Shown here one piece after another: positions 1 to 5,449 of a stretch of 5,449 nt of DNA. A program made the position numbers and the translations under genes. The stretch's first letter is position 1; each line of letters opens with the position of its first letter. Origin of the DNA: an uncultured Collinsella sp. GTDB lineage: Bacteria > Actinomycetota > Coriobacteriia > Coriobacteriales > Coriobacteriaceae. A model generated the notes under the pieces. The model saw nothing but the letters and a program-made list of their open reading frames with translations, was not told the origin of the DNA and searched no databases. The DNA lies in contig CABSBK010000091.1 in NCBI GenBank assembly GCA_902475865.1, positions 1 through 5,449 on the forward strand, given 5' to 3'.

Positions 1-71
1 TCTGTGGCAATCGGGCTACACTGGATAATAATGGACAGATGTTCAAGTTTTCTGAGGGGGAGGAGCTCGAT

Positions 72-914
72 ATGGCGTCTGCCGATCGTTCCACGTTGTT
101 TATCAATGCGACCGTCTTGGATGGTTCGGAACATATGGAGCCGAAGCCCGACATGGCCGTGGCCGTTGAGCGCGGTCTCATCACGTGGATGGGGCCGAGC
201 GCCGTGGCGCAGGCGCCGGCGGGTGCCGAGGTCATCGACCTGGGCGGTGCGTATCTCATGCCGGGTCTCATCAATATGCACGTGCATCTGTGCGGTTCGG
301 GCAAACCGGTCTCGGCGGGCGATGCGGGCGCGCTCATGAAGAAGCTCGATAATCCGGTGGGCCGTGCCATTGTCCGCCACATTCTTAAGGGCAGCGCACA
401 GCAGCAGCTGGCAAGCGGCGTGACCACGGTGCGCGGCGCGGGCGACCCGCTGTTTGCCGATCTTGCCGTGCGCGATGCTATCGATGCCGGCAAGTATCAG
501 GGTCCTCGTCTGGTGGCGCCAGGAACGGGCATCACGGTGCCGGGCGGCCATGGTGCTGGCTTGTTCGCCCAGGTGGCTAACAGTCCCGCCGAGGCAGCCG
601 AACAGGTGCGCGACCTGTATGCGCGCGGTGCCGACGTCATTAAGCTGTTCGTAACGGGCGGCGTGTTCGACGCGACCGAGGTGGGCGAGCCGGGCGTGCT
701 GCGTATGCCGGTGGAGGTTGCCGCGGCGGCGTGCAAGGCGGCGCACGAGGTTGGCCTTCCGGTCATGGCCCATGTCGAGAGCACCGAAGGTGTGAAGGCC
801 GCGCTTGAGGCCGGCGTTGACACGATTGAACACGGCGCTCCGTTGACGCCCGAGATCCTGGAACTGTACCGCGGCGCCGCGGGCACGCAGCTTGAGGGGC
901 GTGCGCCAGCGTGA
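72..914 (+). CDS. Amidohydrolase, N-terminal fragment (280 aa)
   Basis: This frame encodes the N-terminal beta-sandwich segment and most of the TIM barrel. A His-X-His motif (H70, H72, within NMHVHLCG) marks the end of barrel strand 1. K191 in ADVIKLF is the position of the lysine that is usually carboxylated to bridge two metals in this branch. H234 (VMAHVES) and H254 (TIEHG) follow as the strand 5 and strand 6 ligands. The last few residues before the stop (from about 276) are read after or at the frame disruption. Alone this fragment lacks the strand 8 aspartate, so it should not be an active hydrolase. The substrate of the intact enzyme cannot be read from the sequence; relatives hydrolyse cyclic amides or dipeptides. 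Confidence 0.8.
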   Translation: MASADRSTLFINATVLDGSEHMEPKPDMAVAVERGLITWMGPSAVAQAPAGAEVIDLGGAYLMPGLINMHVHLCGSGKPVSAGDAGALMKKLDNPVGRAIVRHILKGSAQQQLASGVTTVRGAGDPLFADLAVRDAIDAGKYQGPRLVAPGTGITVPGGHGAGLFAQVANSPAEAAEQVRDLYARGADVIKLFVTGGVFDATEVGEPGVLRMPVEVAAAACKAAHEVGLPVMAHVESTEGVKAALEAGVDTIEHGAPLTPEILELYRGAAGTQLEGRAPA

Positions 915-1441
915 CCTGCACCATCAGCCCGGCGCTGCCGTTTGTATTGCTCGACCCGGAAAAGACCCATTCGACCGATACGCAAAAGAAGAACGGCGAC
1001 ATCGTGTGCTCGGGCATCATCGAGAGCGCCCGTGCCGCACTGGAAGCTGGCGTTAAGGTAGGCCTTGGCACAGATTCGAGCTGCCCGTTCGTGACGCAGT
1101 ACGACATGTGGCGCGAGGTGGCCTACTTTGCCAAGTATGTCGGCGTGAGCAACGCCTTCGCGCTGCATACGGCTACGCAAGTCAATGCCGAGCTGCTGGG
1201 GCTGGGCGGCGAGACCGGCACAATCGAGTGCGGTAAGGCCGCCGATATCTTGGTGACGCGCAAGAACCCGCTCGATGACCTGTGCGCGCTGCGTGAGCCG
1301 ATACACGTGATGTGTCGCGGTGATCTGGTGCGCAAACTCAAGGTGAAGCGTATTCCCGAGGTTGATAACGAGCTCGACACGATTATGGCCATGCCGTCCG
1401 AGGCGCTGGCCGAGGAGCTCGCCCGCGACGGCGTGGCGTAA
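911..1441 (+). CDS. Amidohydrolase, C-terminal fragment (176 aa)
   Basis: This frame carries the end of the barrel and the C-terminal beta-sandwich. The LGTDSS segment (D55 of this fragment, codon 1073-1075) supplies the catalytic, metal-binding aspartate of barrel strand 8. It is followed by the helix and the GTIECGKAADILV stretch that regularly returns to the sandwich domain in amidohydrolases. A GTG at 911 could in principle start translation, with a purine-rich GAGGGG at 894-899 upstream. However, the fragment lacks both His pairs and the lysine, so it is best read as the continuation of the broken gene and not as a separate protein. It ends at TAA 1439-1441. Confidence 0.75.
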   Translation: MTCTISPALPFVLLDPEKTHSTDTQKKNGDIVCSGIIESARAALEAGVKVGLGTDSSCPFVTQYDMWREVAYFAKYVGVSNAFALHTATQVNAELLGLGGETGTIECGKAADILVTRKNPLDDLCALREPIHVMCRGDLVRKLKVKRIPEVDNELDTIMAMPSEALAEELARDGVA

Positions 1442-1460
1442 GCGCGCGATATGGCGATGC

Positions 1461-1483
1461 GACAAAGGGACAATCCTTTTGTC
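1461..1483. repeat. Small imperfect hairpin before the terminator
   Basis: GACAAA (1461-1466) pairs with TTTGTC (1478-1483). Inside it GG (1467-1468) can pair with CC (1475-1476) with one bulged T, leaving a loop of about six bases. It lies between the amidohydrolase stop and the main terminator hairpin and has no T tract, so it is not a terminator by itself. It may be a short dispersed repeat or add to transcript 3'-end structure. Confidence 0.4.
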
Positions 1484-1492
1484 ATAATCAGA

Positions 1493-1527
1493 AAAAGCCG
1501 AGGTCCCAGTGCGAGGCCTCGGCTTTT
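1493..1527. terminator. Bidirectional intrinsic terminator
   Basis: AAAAGCCGAGG (1493-1503) and CCTCGGCTTTT (1517-1527) are perfect complements: a GC-rich 7-bp core flanked by A/T pairs, with a 13-base loop. Read on the plus strand the hairpin ends in TTTT followed by ATTTTG. Read on the minus strand it ends in TTTTT. It sits 51 bases after the amidohydrolase stop and 22 bases beyond the stop of the minus-strand zinc-ribbon gene, so it can end both convergent transcripts. Confidence 0.88.
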
Positions 1528-1549
1528 ATTTTGTCCCATGGTATGGCGG

Positions 1550-2023
1550 CTATGAGCGCGTCTCCATCTTGGCGTGGCACTTGGGACAGGTGACGCGGAT
1601 CTTGCCCTTGCCCTTGGGGACGGAGAGCATCTGGCCGCAGTTAGGGCACTTGAGGTATGCCGTGGTCTTGCGACCCTTCCACATCTTCTTGGCCGTGCGC
1701 TTGGCACGCTCAAAGTCTTCCTTGCTGGTGCCGGCCGCGCGCGAGGTGCTGGCCGCTGCGGCCCCGCCGCCCAAGCTGGCGACGAACTTGCCCAAGCCGG
1801 GGACCTTAGCCGAGCCGGCGACAAAGGCGTCGTTCTCCCTGCGACGTGCATCGATGTTTTTGGACAGGCCGCGCAGCACGCCGATCACGATGACAGCGAT
1901 GGCGATCCAGCTGAGCCACTGGATGCGGGCTATCGATCCGACCATCGCGATGACGATGCCGACAAAACCCATTACGATGGTGAGTTCATCGGCGCCATTG
2001 CGACCCTTCATAAAGTCATTCAT
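1550..2023 (-). CDS. Two-helix membrane protein with C-terminal zinc ribbon
   Basis: A 157-residue protein of no proven function. Two hydrophobic segments (about residues 14-32 and 34-50) form a tight hairpin in the membrane. A basic stretch follows (RRRENDAF, about 60-67), then an Ala/Gly-rich linker and a second basic region. The C-terminal CPNC...CPKC pattern (C126, C129, C146, C149) is a zinc ribbon that should fold in the cytoplasm; the PKGKGKIRVTCPKC stretch is typical of small zinc-ribbon membrane proteins I recall from Gram-positive gut bacteria. The start is ATG 2023, with GAAAGG about nine bases upstream; an in-frame ATG at 2101 lies against the csoR stop and would translate the intergenic hairpin. 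It is the last gene of the cop operon, 78 bases after csoR. A copper role is possible from position only; four-Cys ribbons normally hold zinc. Confidence 0.85.
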   Translation of the reverse strand: MNDFMKGRNGADELTIVMGFVGIVIAMVGSIARIQWLSWIAIAVIVIGVLRGLSKNIDARRRENDAFVAGSAKVPGLGKFVASLGGGAAAASTSRAAGTSKEDFERAKRTAKKMWKGRKTTAYLKCPNCGQMLSVPKGKGKIRVTCPKCHAKMETRS

Positions 2024-2068
2024 GCAAATTGCCTTTCGTTCGATATACTGCACGCCTTTATACCCCTT

Positions 2069-2101
2069 TTGGTGCAAGGGGGACAGGTACGTTTGCACCA
2101 A
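2069..2101 (-). repeat. 9-bp hairpin directly after the csoR stop codon
   Basis: TTGGTGCAA (2069-2077) and TTGCACCAA (2093-2101) are perfect complements around a 15-base loop; the arm at 2101 touches the csoR stop codon (2104-2102). A second pairing, CCCCTT (2063-2068) with AAGGGG (2076-2081), uses the same left arm, so the two folds exclude each other. Neither reading direction has a T tract, so this is not a standard terminator. It may lower expression of the downstream membrane protein gene, mark an RNA processing site, or be a dispersed repeat. Confidence 0.55.
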
Positions 2102-2374
2102 TTACTTGGCGAGCTTGTCGACGACGCGCTCTATCTCGGCGAGCTTGGCGGCCTTGAGTTCCTCGTCGCCCGATTCGATGGCCGAGGCGACGCAGCCCTC
2201 GATGTGAGCCTTGAGCACATCGGCGTTGATGCGGGCGATGAGCGCCTGCGTGGCCATGAGCTGCGTGGAAATATCGACGCAGTAGCGGTCCTCCTCGACC
2301 ATCCGCAGGATGCCGTCGATCTGACCACGTGCCGTTTTGAGCATGCGGGTCACCGATTTATGGTCTGCCATCAT
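2102..2374 (-). CDS. csoR: Copper-sensing transcriptional repressor CsoR
   Basis: A 90-residue all-helical repressor of the CsoR/RcnR family (DUF156). It binds operator DNA when metal-free and lets go on binding Cu(I). Visible signs are the RxxGQIxGI signature (R16 to I22) in helix 1 and the Cys-His-Cys set C32 (RYCVDIS), H57 and C61 (KAHIEGC). These match the Cu(I) ligands of characterised CsoR proteins and separate it from the nickel/cobalt sensor RcnR. The length is normal. Two ATG codons lie in tandem at 2374 and 2371; GAGGA is six bases from the first and nine from the second, so either is possible and I chose the longer. It is the third gene of the operon, after copA and copZ, which implies self-limiting expression. 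The matching operator lies before copA. Regulation of additional genes cannot be judged here. Confidence 0.93.
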   Translation of the reverse strand: MMADHKSVTRMLKTARGQIDGILRMVEEDRYCVDISTQLMATQALIARINADVLKAHIEGCVASAIESGDEELKAAKLAEIERVVDKLAK

Positions 2375-2412
2375 GGCGGGTCCTCGTTTCTGGTCAATCC
2401 TTCAAATACCTC

Positions 2413-2495
2413 GCCCTCAGTTGCGGTGAAATAGTTCTTGATTGAGGGCTTGGAGCGCTAAAACAGGAACTATTTCACCGCAACTTCTGAAGGGC
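2413..2495. repeat. Perfect 19-bp inverted repeat between copZ and csoR
   Basis: AGTTGCGGTGAAATAGTTC (2419-2437) is repeated exactly in inverted form at 2467-2485, with 29 bases between. In RNA three more pairs (2438-2440 with 2464-2466, one of them G-U) extend the stem inward. GCCCT (2413-2417) can pair with AGGGC (2491-2495) outside it. GCCCTCA (2413-2419) also complements TGAGGGC (2443-2449), giving a competing smaller hairpin. There is no T tract on either strand and no open frame. The form fits a palindromic dispersed repeat (REP or MITE-like relic) or an RNase III-type processing site in the cop transcript. Confidence 0.75.
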
Positions 2496-2560
2496 TGGTT
2501 GAGCGGTGGTTGCTGGGCGGCTATGTCGGCCGACAGCGGTGCCTGCTGGTGCGGTGGCAG

Positions 2561-2782
2561 CTAGGCTGCGGTCACGGACAGGGCGTGGAACTTCTCGCCG
2601 GCGCCCTCGACGGCGGCAGTGAGCTGCTCAGCGGTCACGGTGTCGGCGCACTCCACCTGCACGGTCTGAGTCTCGTGATCGGCATCGGCGTCGGTCACGC
2701 CGGCAACGTTGAGCAGTGCCGTCTCGACAGTAGCGTCGCAGTGACCGCACATAAGGCCGGAAGTCTTAATCGTGTAACGCAT
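2561..2782 (-). CDS. copZ: CopZ-type copper chaperone (heavy-metal-associated domain)
   Basis: A 73-residue cytoplasmic protein made of a single heavy-metal-associated domain with the usual beta-alpha-beta-beta-alpha-beta pattern. The Cu(I) site is MCGHC, with C12 and C15 as ligands; a His between the cysteines is common in CopZ proteins. The motif reads GLMCGHC where most relatives have GMxCxxC. It should bind Cu(I) and pass it to CopA or to CsoR. The start is ATG 2782, with GAGAGGA about seven bases upstream. The same frame stays open up to an ATG at 2893, but that extension runs through the intergenic hairpin and has no heavy-metal domain content, so I exclude it. It follows copA by 147 bases and precedes csoR. 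The other option for such a protein would be a mercury-binding MerP, but there is no signal peptide and the neighbours are copper genes. Confidence 0.92.
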   Translation of the reverse strand: MRYTIKTSGLMCGHCDATVETALLNVAGVTDADADHETQTVQVECADTVTAEQLTAAVEGAGEKFHALSVTAA

Positions 2783-2807
2783 GGATATTCCTCTCTGTTG
2801 TGTCGGC

Positions 2808-2900
2808 TTTCCCAGGTGCCCGGCCTTGACCTTCAAACCGTCGCTCGCGTACCAAAGTACGCGTCGCTCCTCTTTCAGGTCAATCTCGGGCACCTGGAAA
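2808..2900 (-). repeat. ~93-base structured hairpin element between copA and copZ
   Basis: The outer arms AGGTGCCCG (2814-2822) and CGGGCACCT (2887-2895) pair fully. They extend outward through TTTCCC (2808-2813) and GGAAA (2896-2900) with one bulged C. Inside comes a 3x3 internal loop, then TTGACCT (2826-2832) with AGGTCAA (2877-2883). Next is a symmetric 13x13 internal loop, rich in purines on the minus strand, then CGCGTAC (2846-2852) with GTACGCG (2857-2863) closing a four-base loop. The balanced loop sizes suggest one folded unit and not chance pairing. It starts 30 bases after the copA stop and ends just before the copZ ribosome binding site. No T tract follows, so readthrough is expected. 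Family unknown; a structured RNA or a palindromic repeat are both possible. Confidence 0.7.
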
Positions 2901-2929
2901 ACCCGTTCTAAATGGACGTAATGGTGAGC

Positions 2930-5272
2930 CTATTTTGCCACTTTCGGCTTAAAGGTTCGCAGGCGCAGCGCATTGCTTACGACACACACGCTCGACAGGC
3001 TCATGGCCGCGGCGCCAAACATCGGCGAGAGTTGCCATCCCGTGAGCGGGAAGAACACGCCCGCGGCGAGCGGAATGCCGATGCCGTTGTAGAACAGCGC
3101 CCAGAACAAGTCCTGCTTGATGTTGCGAATCGTGGCGCGCGAAAGCTCGATGGCGCGGGCGACGTCCATGAGGTCGCTGCGCATGAGCACCACATCTGCC
3201 CCTTCTTTGGCGATATCGGCGCCGGTGCCGATCGCAAGGCCCACGTCGGCGCGCGCCAGGGCGGGGGAGTCGTTGATGCCGTCGCCCACCATGGCGACCA
3301 TGCTGCCCGCATTCTGCAGCTCGCGCACGTGGCGCTCCTTGTCGGCGGGGAGGACGTCGGCGATGACCTGCTTGCTGTTCAGTCCCACGCGGCGGGCGAT
3401 TGCTTCGGCCGTCACGCGGTTGTCGCCGGTGAGCATGTGCACGTCGACGCCGAGCTTGCGGAGCGCGGCGATGGCCTTGGCGCTCGTCTCTGTGACCTCG
3501 TCGGCCACGGCGATGGTGCCGACGAGCTCGCCATTCTTGGCAACGAACAGTGGCGTCTTGCCCTCGGCGGCGAACTGTTCGGCAAGGCCGGCGGGCACCT
3601 TTGCGCCCAGCTCGTCCATCAGACGCACGTTGCCGGCTGCGATGACATTCTGCCCCTCGCGTGCCGTAACGCCACGACCGGGCACGGCGGCAAAGTCCTC
3701 GACCATGCGCGCGACAATTCCGCGCGCCTCGCATTCGGCCATAATCGCCTCGGCTAGCGGATGCTCGCTCGAGCGCTCCAGCGCGGCAGCCAGCTTGAGC
3801 AGCGCCTTTTCGCTCATGGCGGGCGAGCCGTCAGTGCGCGTGGCTACCACGATATCGGTCACGGCAGGCTTGCCGCGGGTGACCGTGCCCGTCTTATCGA
3901 GCACCACGGTGCCCGCGCTGCGCAGGTTCTCCAGAGCCTCGGCGCTCTTAAACAGAATGCCCATCTCGGCGCCCTTGCCGGTGCCCACCATAATGGCGAC
4001 GGGCGTGGCCAGACCCAATGCGCACGGACAGCTGATCACCAGCACGGCCACGGCGGAGGTGAGCGCCTCGCTTATGCTGCCGGTCAGTGCCATCCACACC
4101 ACAAAGGTCACGGCCGAGATCGCGAACACCACGGGCACGAACACGCCAGCGACCTTGTCGGCCATGCGGGCGATGGGCGCCTTGGTGGCGTTGGCGTCCT
4201 CGACGAGCTGGATGATCTTGGCAAGCGACGTGTCGACGCCCACGCGTGTGGCGCGGAAGGTAAACGAACCGGTGCGGTTGACGGTGGCGGCGTTGACGGT
4301 GTCGCCGGCGGTCTTTTCCACGGGGATGGACTCGCCGGTGAGCGCACTCTCGTCCACGGCCGAGCTGCCCTCGAGCACCACGCCATCGACGGGGACGGAC
4401 TCGCCGGGGCGCACGCGCAGGACCTGGCCGGGAAGGATGGCGTCGACGTCCACAGTGGTCTCGGTGCCGTCCTCTGCCACGACAGTCGCGGTCTTGGGTG
4501 CCAGGTCGATCAGCGCCTCGATGGCGCCGCCGGTTTTGGACTTGCTGCGCGTCTCAAGGTATTTGCCCACGGTGACGAGCGACAGGATCGTGCCTGCGCT
4601 CTCAAAATACAGATTGTCCATGCCCGTCATCATGGCCTCGTGGACCTGACCCGCGGCTAACTGGTCGGCCATGATGAACATGGCGTAGAGCGACCAGGCG
4701 ATGGAGGCGGTGGCGCCCACGGCGATGAGGGCGTCCATGGTGGGCGCGCCGTGTGCGAGTGATTTAAACCCATTGATAAAGTACGCGTCGTTGACATAGA
4801 CGATGGGGATGAGCAGGACGAGCTCGGTGAGGGCGAGCGTCATGCTGTGGGTATGGTCGGTGAAAATGCCGGGCAGCGGCCAGCCGAGCATGTGCCCCAT
4901 GCCTATGTAGAACAGTGGGATAAGGAATGCGATCGAGACGATGAGACGAGTGCGCATGGCAGAGGCGGCGGTCTCCAGCTTTTTGGTCGGCGACTCCATG
5001 TGGGCGGCGCCGGACCTGGCTTGTGCGCCTTCGCTTGAGCCGGCGGCACCGGTGCCCGCATCGACAGGTGAGGCCGAGTAGCCCGCGCGGTCGACGGCGG
5101 TGCAGATATCGTCGGGGGAGACCTGCGCGGGGTCATAGTCGACCATCATGGAACCGGCGAGCAGGTTGACCGCGACGCTTTGGACGCCATCGAGCTTGCT
5201 CACGGCACGGTCCACGTGCGCCTGGCAGGCGGCGCATGTCATGCCGCCCACGTCGAACTTATCTTGAGCCAT
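2930..5272 (-). CDS. copA: Cu(I)-exporting P1B-type ATPase CopA
   Basis: A 780-residue inner-membrane pump that uses ATP to move Cu(I) out of the cytoplasm. One N-terminal heavy-metal-associated domain (about residues 3-68) carries GMTCAAC with ligands C13 and C16. A Gly/Ala-rich linker (71-100) follows. Membrane helices lie at about 109-126, 145-165, 178-200, 221-238, 376-396, 403-428, 721-741 and 748-770. The actuator domain has TGES (312-315). Helix 6 carries the CPC metal site (415-417). The phosphorylated aspartate is D459 in DKTGT, followed by the SEHPLAEA nucleotide-site histidine H504, TGDN (615-618) and GDGIND (663-668). Y728-N729 and M757-xx-S760-S761 in the last two helices complete the Cu(I)-specific P1B-1 signature. 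All key residues are intact and the length is usual. The start ATG 5272 has AAAGGAG ending five bases upstream. It is the first gene of the operon, behind the CsoR-type operator. Confidence 0.97.
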   Translation of the reverse strand: MAQDKFDVGGMTCAACQAHVDRAVSKLDGVQSVAVNLLAGSMMVDYDPAQVSPDDICTAVDRAGYSASPVDAGTGAAGSSEGAQARSGAAHMESPTKKLETAASAMRTRLIVSIAFLIPLFYIGMGHMLGWPLPGIFTDHTHSMTLALTELVLLIPIVYVNDAYFINGFKSLAHGAPTMDALIAVGATASIAWSLYAMFIMADQLAAGQVHEAMMTGMDNLYFESAGTILSLVTVGKYLETRSKSKTGGAIEALIDLAPKTATVVAEDGTETTVDVDAILPGQVLRVRPGESVPVDGVVLEGSSAVDESALTGESIPVEKTAGDTVNAATVNRTGSFTFRATRVGVDTSLAKIIQLVEDANATKAPIARMADKVAGVFVPVVFAISAVTFVVWMALTGSISEALTSAVAVLVISCPCALGLATPVAIMVGTGKGAEMGILFKSAEALENLRSAGTVVLDKTGTVTRGKPAVTDIVVATRTDGSPAMSEKALLKLAAALERSSEHPLAEAIMAECEARGIVARMVEDFAAVPGRGVTAREGQNVIAAGNVRLMDELGAKVPAGLAEQFAAEGKTPLFVAKNGELVGTIAVADEVTETSAKAIAALRKLGVDVHMLTGDNRVTAEAIARRVGLNSKQVIADVLPADKERHVRELQNAGSMVAMVGDGINDSPALARADVGLAIGTGADIAKEGADVVLMRSDLMDVARAIELSRATIRNIKQDLFWALFYNGIGIPLAAGVFFPLTGWQLSPMFGAAAMSLSSVCVVSNALRLRTFKPKVAK

Positions 5273-5319
5273 GGCTTCTCCTTTCTGTGGCGTGGTGTTG
5301 GAAATGTTAACCTGCCGAT

Positions 5320-5350
5320 ACTATACACCCATACCCCCTGGGGGTGTCTA
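5320..5350 (-). promoter_or_regulatory. Promoter of the cop operon
   Basis: On the minus strand TAGACA (5350-5345, five of six matches to TTGACA) and TATAGT (5325-5320, five of six matches to TATAAT) form a sigma-70-type promoter with a 19-base spacer. Transcription should begin near 5313, giving a leader of about 40 bases before copA. A 17-base spacing would instead use the poorer GACACC as -35. The spacer is filled by the CsoR-type palindrome, so repressor binding would block RNA polymerase. Confidence 0.65.
5333..5345. promoter_or_regulatory. CsoR-type operator
   Basis: ACCCCC (5333-5338), a central T (5339) and GGGGGT (5340-5345) form a 13-bp palindrome with flanking TA and GT, close to known CsoR sites built on a C-run/G-run inverted repeat. 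An outer pair ACACCC (5325-5330) and GGGTGT (5342-5347) adds a second overlapping symmetry. The place between -35 and -10, before copA, and a csoR gene in the same operon support the call. Confidence 0.8.
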
Positions 5351-5449
5351 GTACAGAATAAATGTATGACATCTCGCTACAGATGAGGGTAGTTGGTTGA
5401 CCGATGGACCGTCCCAATCAATCATCTCAATCTGTAACATCTGGATCGG
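5351..5449. other. Upstream spacer, no supported gene
   Basis: This stretch is visibly richer in A and T than the genes beside it. A minus-strand frame is open from the window edge to TAG at 5350-5348 (about 33 codons), but it overlaps the copA -35 box and has no recognisable motif. CATCT occurs three times (5370, 5423, 5438) and its complement AGATG once (5381), giving small possible hairpins. Whether a gene ends just beyond the window cannot be seen. Confidence 0.4.

Larger units (their letters stand above)
72..1441 (+). pseudogene. Metal-dependent amidohydrolase, split by a frameshift
   Basis: Two overlapping open frames together make one complete amidohydrolase of about 456 residues, a normal length for the imidazolonepropionase-like/prolidase branch of the superfamily. 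The first frame runs into TGA at 912-914; the rest of the protein continues in the -1 frame. That frame is closed upstream by TGA at 893-895, so the shift must lie between about 896 and 911. One missing base explains it, either in the GGGG run at 896-899 or near the CCAGC at 906-910, where an added base would join an Arg-Ala-Pro segment to Ser-Val-Thr-Cys. The start is ATG 72, because GGGGGAGGAG (56-65) ends six bases before it; the in-frame ATG at 39 has no such site. All metal ligands expected in the family are present across the two parts, so the loss is recent or a sequencing error. It faces the cop operon and shows no functional link to it. Confidence 0.85.

Noticed and set aside
17..29. 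Possible -10 boxes (TACACT 17-22, GATAAT 24-29) before the amidohydrolase
   Set aside because: No convincing -35 box lies at a suitable distance within the window.
891..914. Programmed -1 ribosomal frameshift in the amidohydrolase
   Set aside because: No typical X XXY YYZ slippery heptamer and no clear downstream stimulating structure were seen; a simple base loss is more likely.
497..1465. 322-codon open frame on the minus strand
   Set aside because: It lies opposite the amidohydrolase, which has clear family motifs; the antisense translation is low-complexity (Ala/Arg/His-rich) and shows no domain. Long antisense frames are expected in GC-rich genes.
2063..2082. CCCC...GGGGG symmetry after csoR as a second CsoR operator
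   Set aside because: The C and G runs are too far apart compared with the site before copA, and the location at the end of a gene does not fit; RNA pairing explains it better.
2024..2101. N-terminal extension of the zinc-ribbon protein to ATG 2101
   Set aside because: It would translate the hairpin after csoR; ATG 2023 has GAAAGG at a workable distance and gives an N-terminus like small membrane proteins of this type.
1574..2434. 286-codon open frame on the plus strand
   Set aside because: It runs antisense across both the zinc-ribbon gene and csoR and through their gap; two well-supported minus-strand genes explain the region.
2783..2893. N-terminal extension of copZ to ATG 2893
   Set aside because: The extra residues come from the palindromic element, no ribosome binding site was seen, and the ATG at 2782 has a good site and gives the normal chaperone length.
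3117..4649. 510-codon open frame on the plus strand
   Set aside because: It is antisense to copA; its Ser/Ala/Thr-rich translation is what GC-rich codon bias gives and has no motif.
5348..5440. 30-codon minus-strand frame starting ATG 5440, open to the window edge
   Set aside because: No motif, no clear ribosome binding site visible, and it overlaps the cop promoter; too short to support as a gene end.

Overview
The window looks like chromosomal DNA from a high-GC gut actinobacterium of the Coriobacteriia, most like Collinsella. This rests on GC-rich third positions, strong AGGAG-type ribosome binding sites and my recollection of the protein family versions. It is an inference from memory, not a search result.

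Layout: (1) Positions 72-1441 (+) hold a metal-dependent amidohydrolase of the imidazolonepropionase-like/prolidase type. It is split by a one-base frameshift near 896-911. (2) Positions 1493-1527 hold a hairpin with A and T tracts on its two sides, placed as a two-way terminator between convergent transcription units. (3) On the minus strand, read from right to left, lies a copper-homeostasis operon: a promoter with a CsoR-type operator (5320-5350), the Cu(I)-exporting P-type ATPase copA (5272-2930), the CopZ-type copper chaperone (2782-2561), the copper-sensing repressor csoR (2374-2102), and a small two-helix membrane protein with a C-terminal zinc ribbon (2023-1550).

How the parts work together: CsoR should sit on the ACCCCC-T-GGGGGT palindrome between the -35 and -10 boxes and block transcription. 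When Cu(I) fills its Cys-His-Cys site it should let go. CopA then pumps Cu(I) out, CopZ carries and delivers Cu(I), and CsoR, being in the same transcript, limits its own synthesis. The role of the last membrane protein is unknown.

The least explained part is the space between these genes. Each of the three gaps in the cop operon holds a different inverted repeat, and none has the U tract of a terminator: a ~93-base structured hairpin (2808-2900), a perfect 19-bp inverted repeat with 29-base spacing (2419-2485), and a perfect 9-bp hairpin directly after the csoR stop codon (2069-2101). They could be dispersed palindromic repeats or RNA processing/stability elements. I see no mobile element genes, tRNA, rRNA, CRISPR or phage genes.
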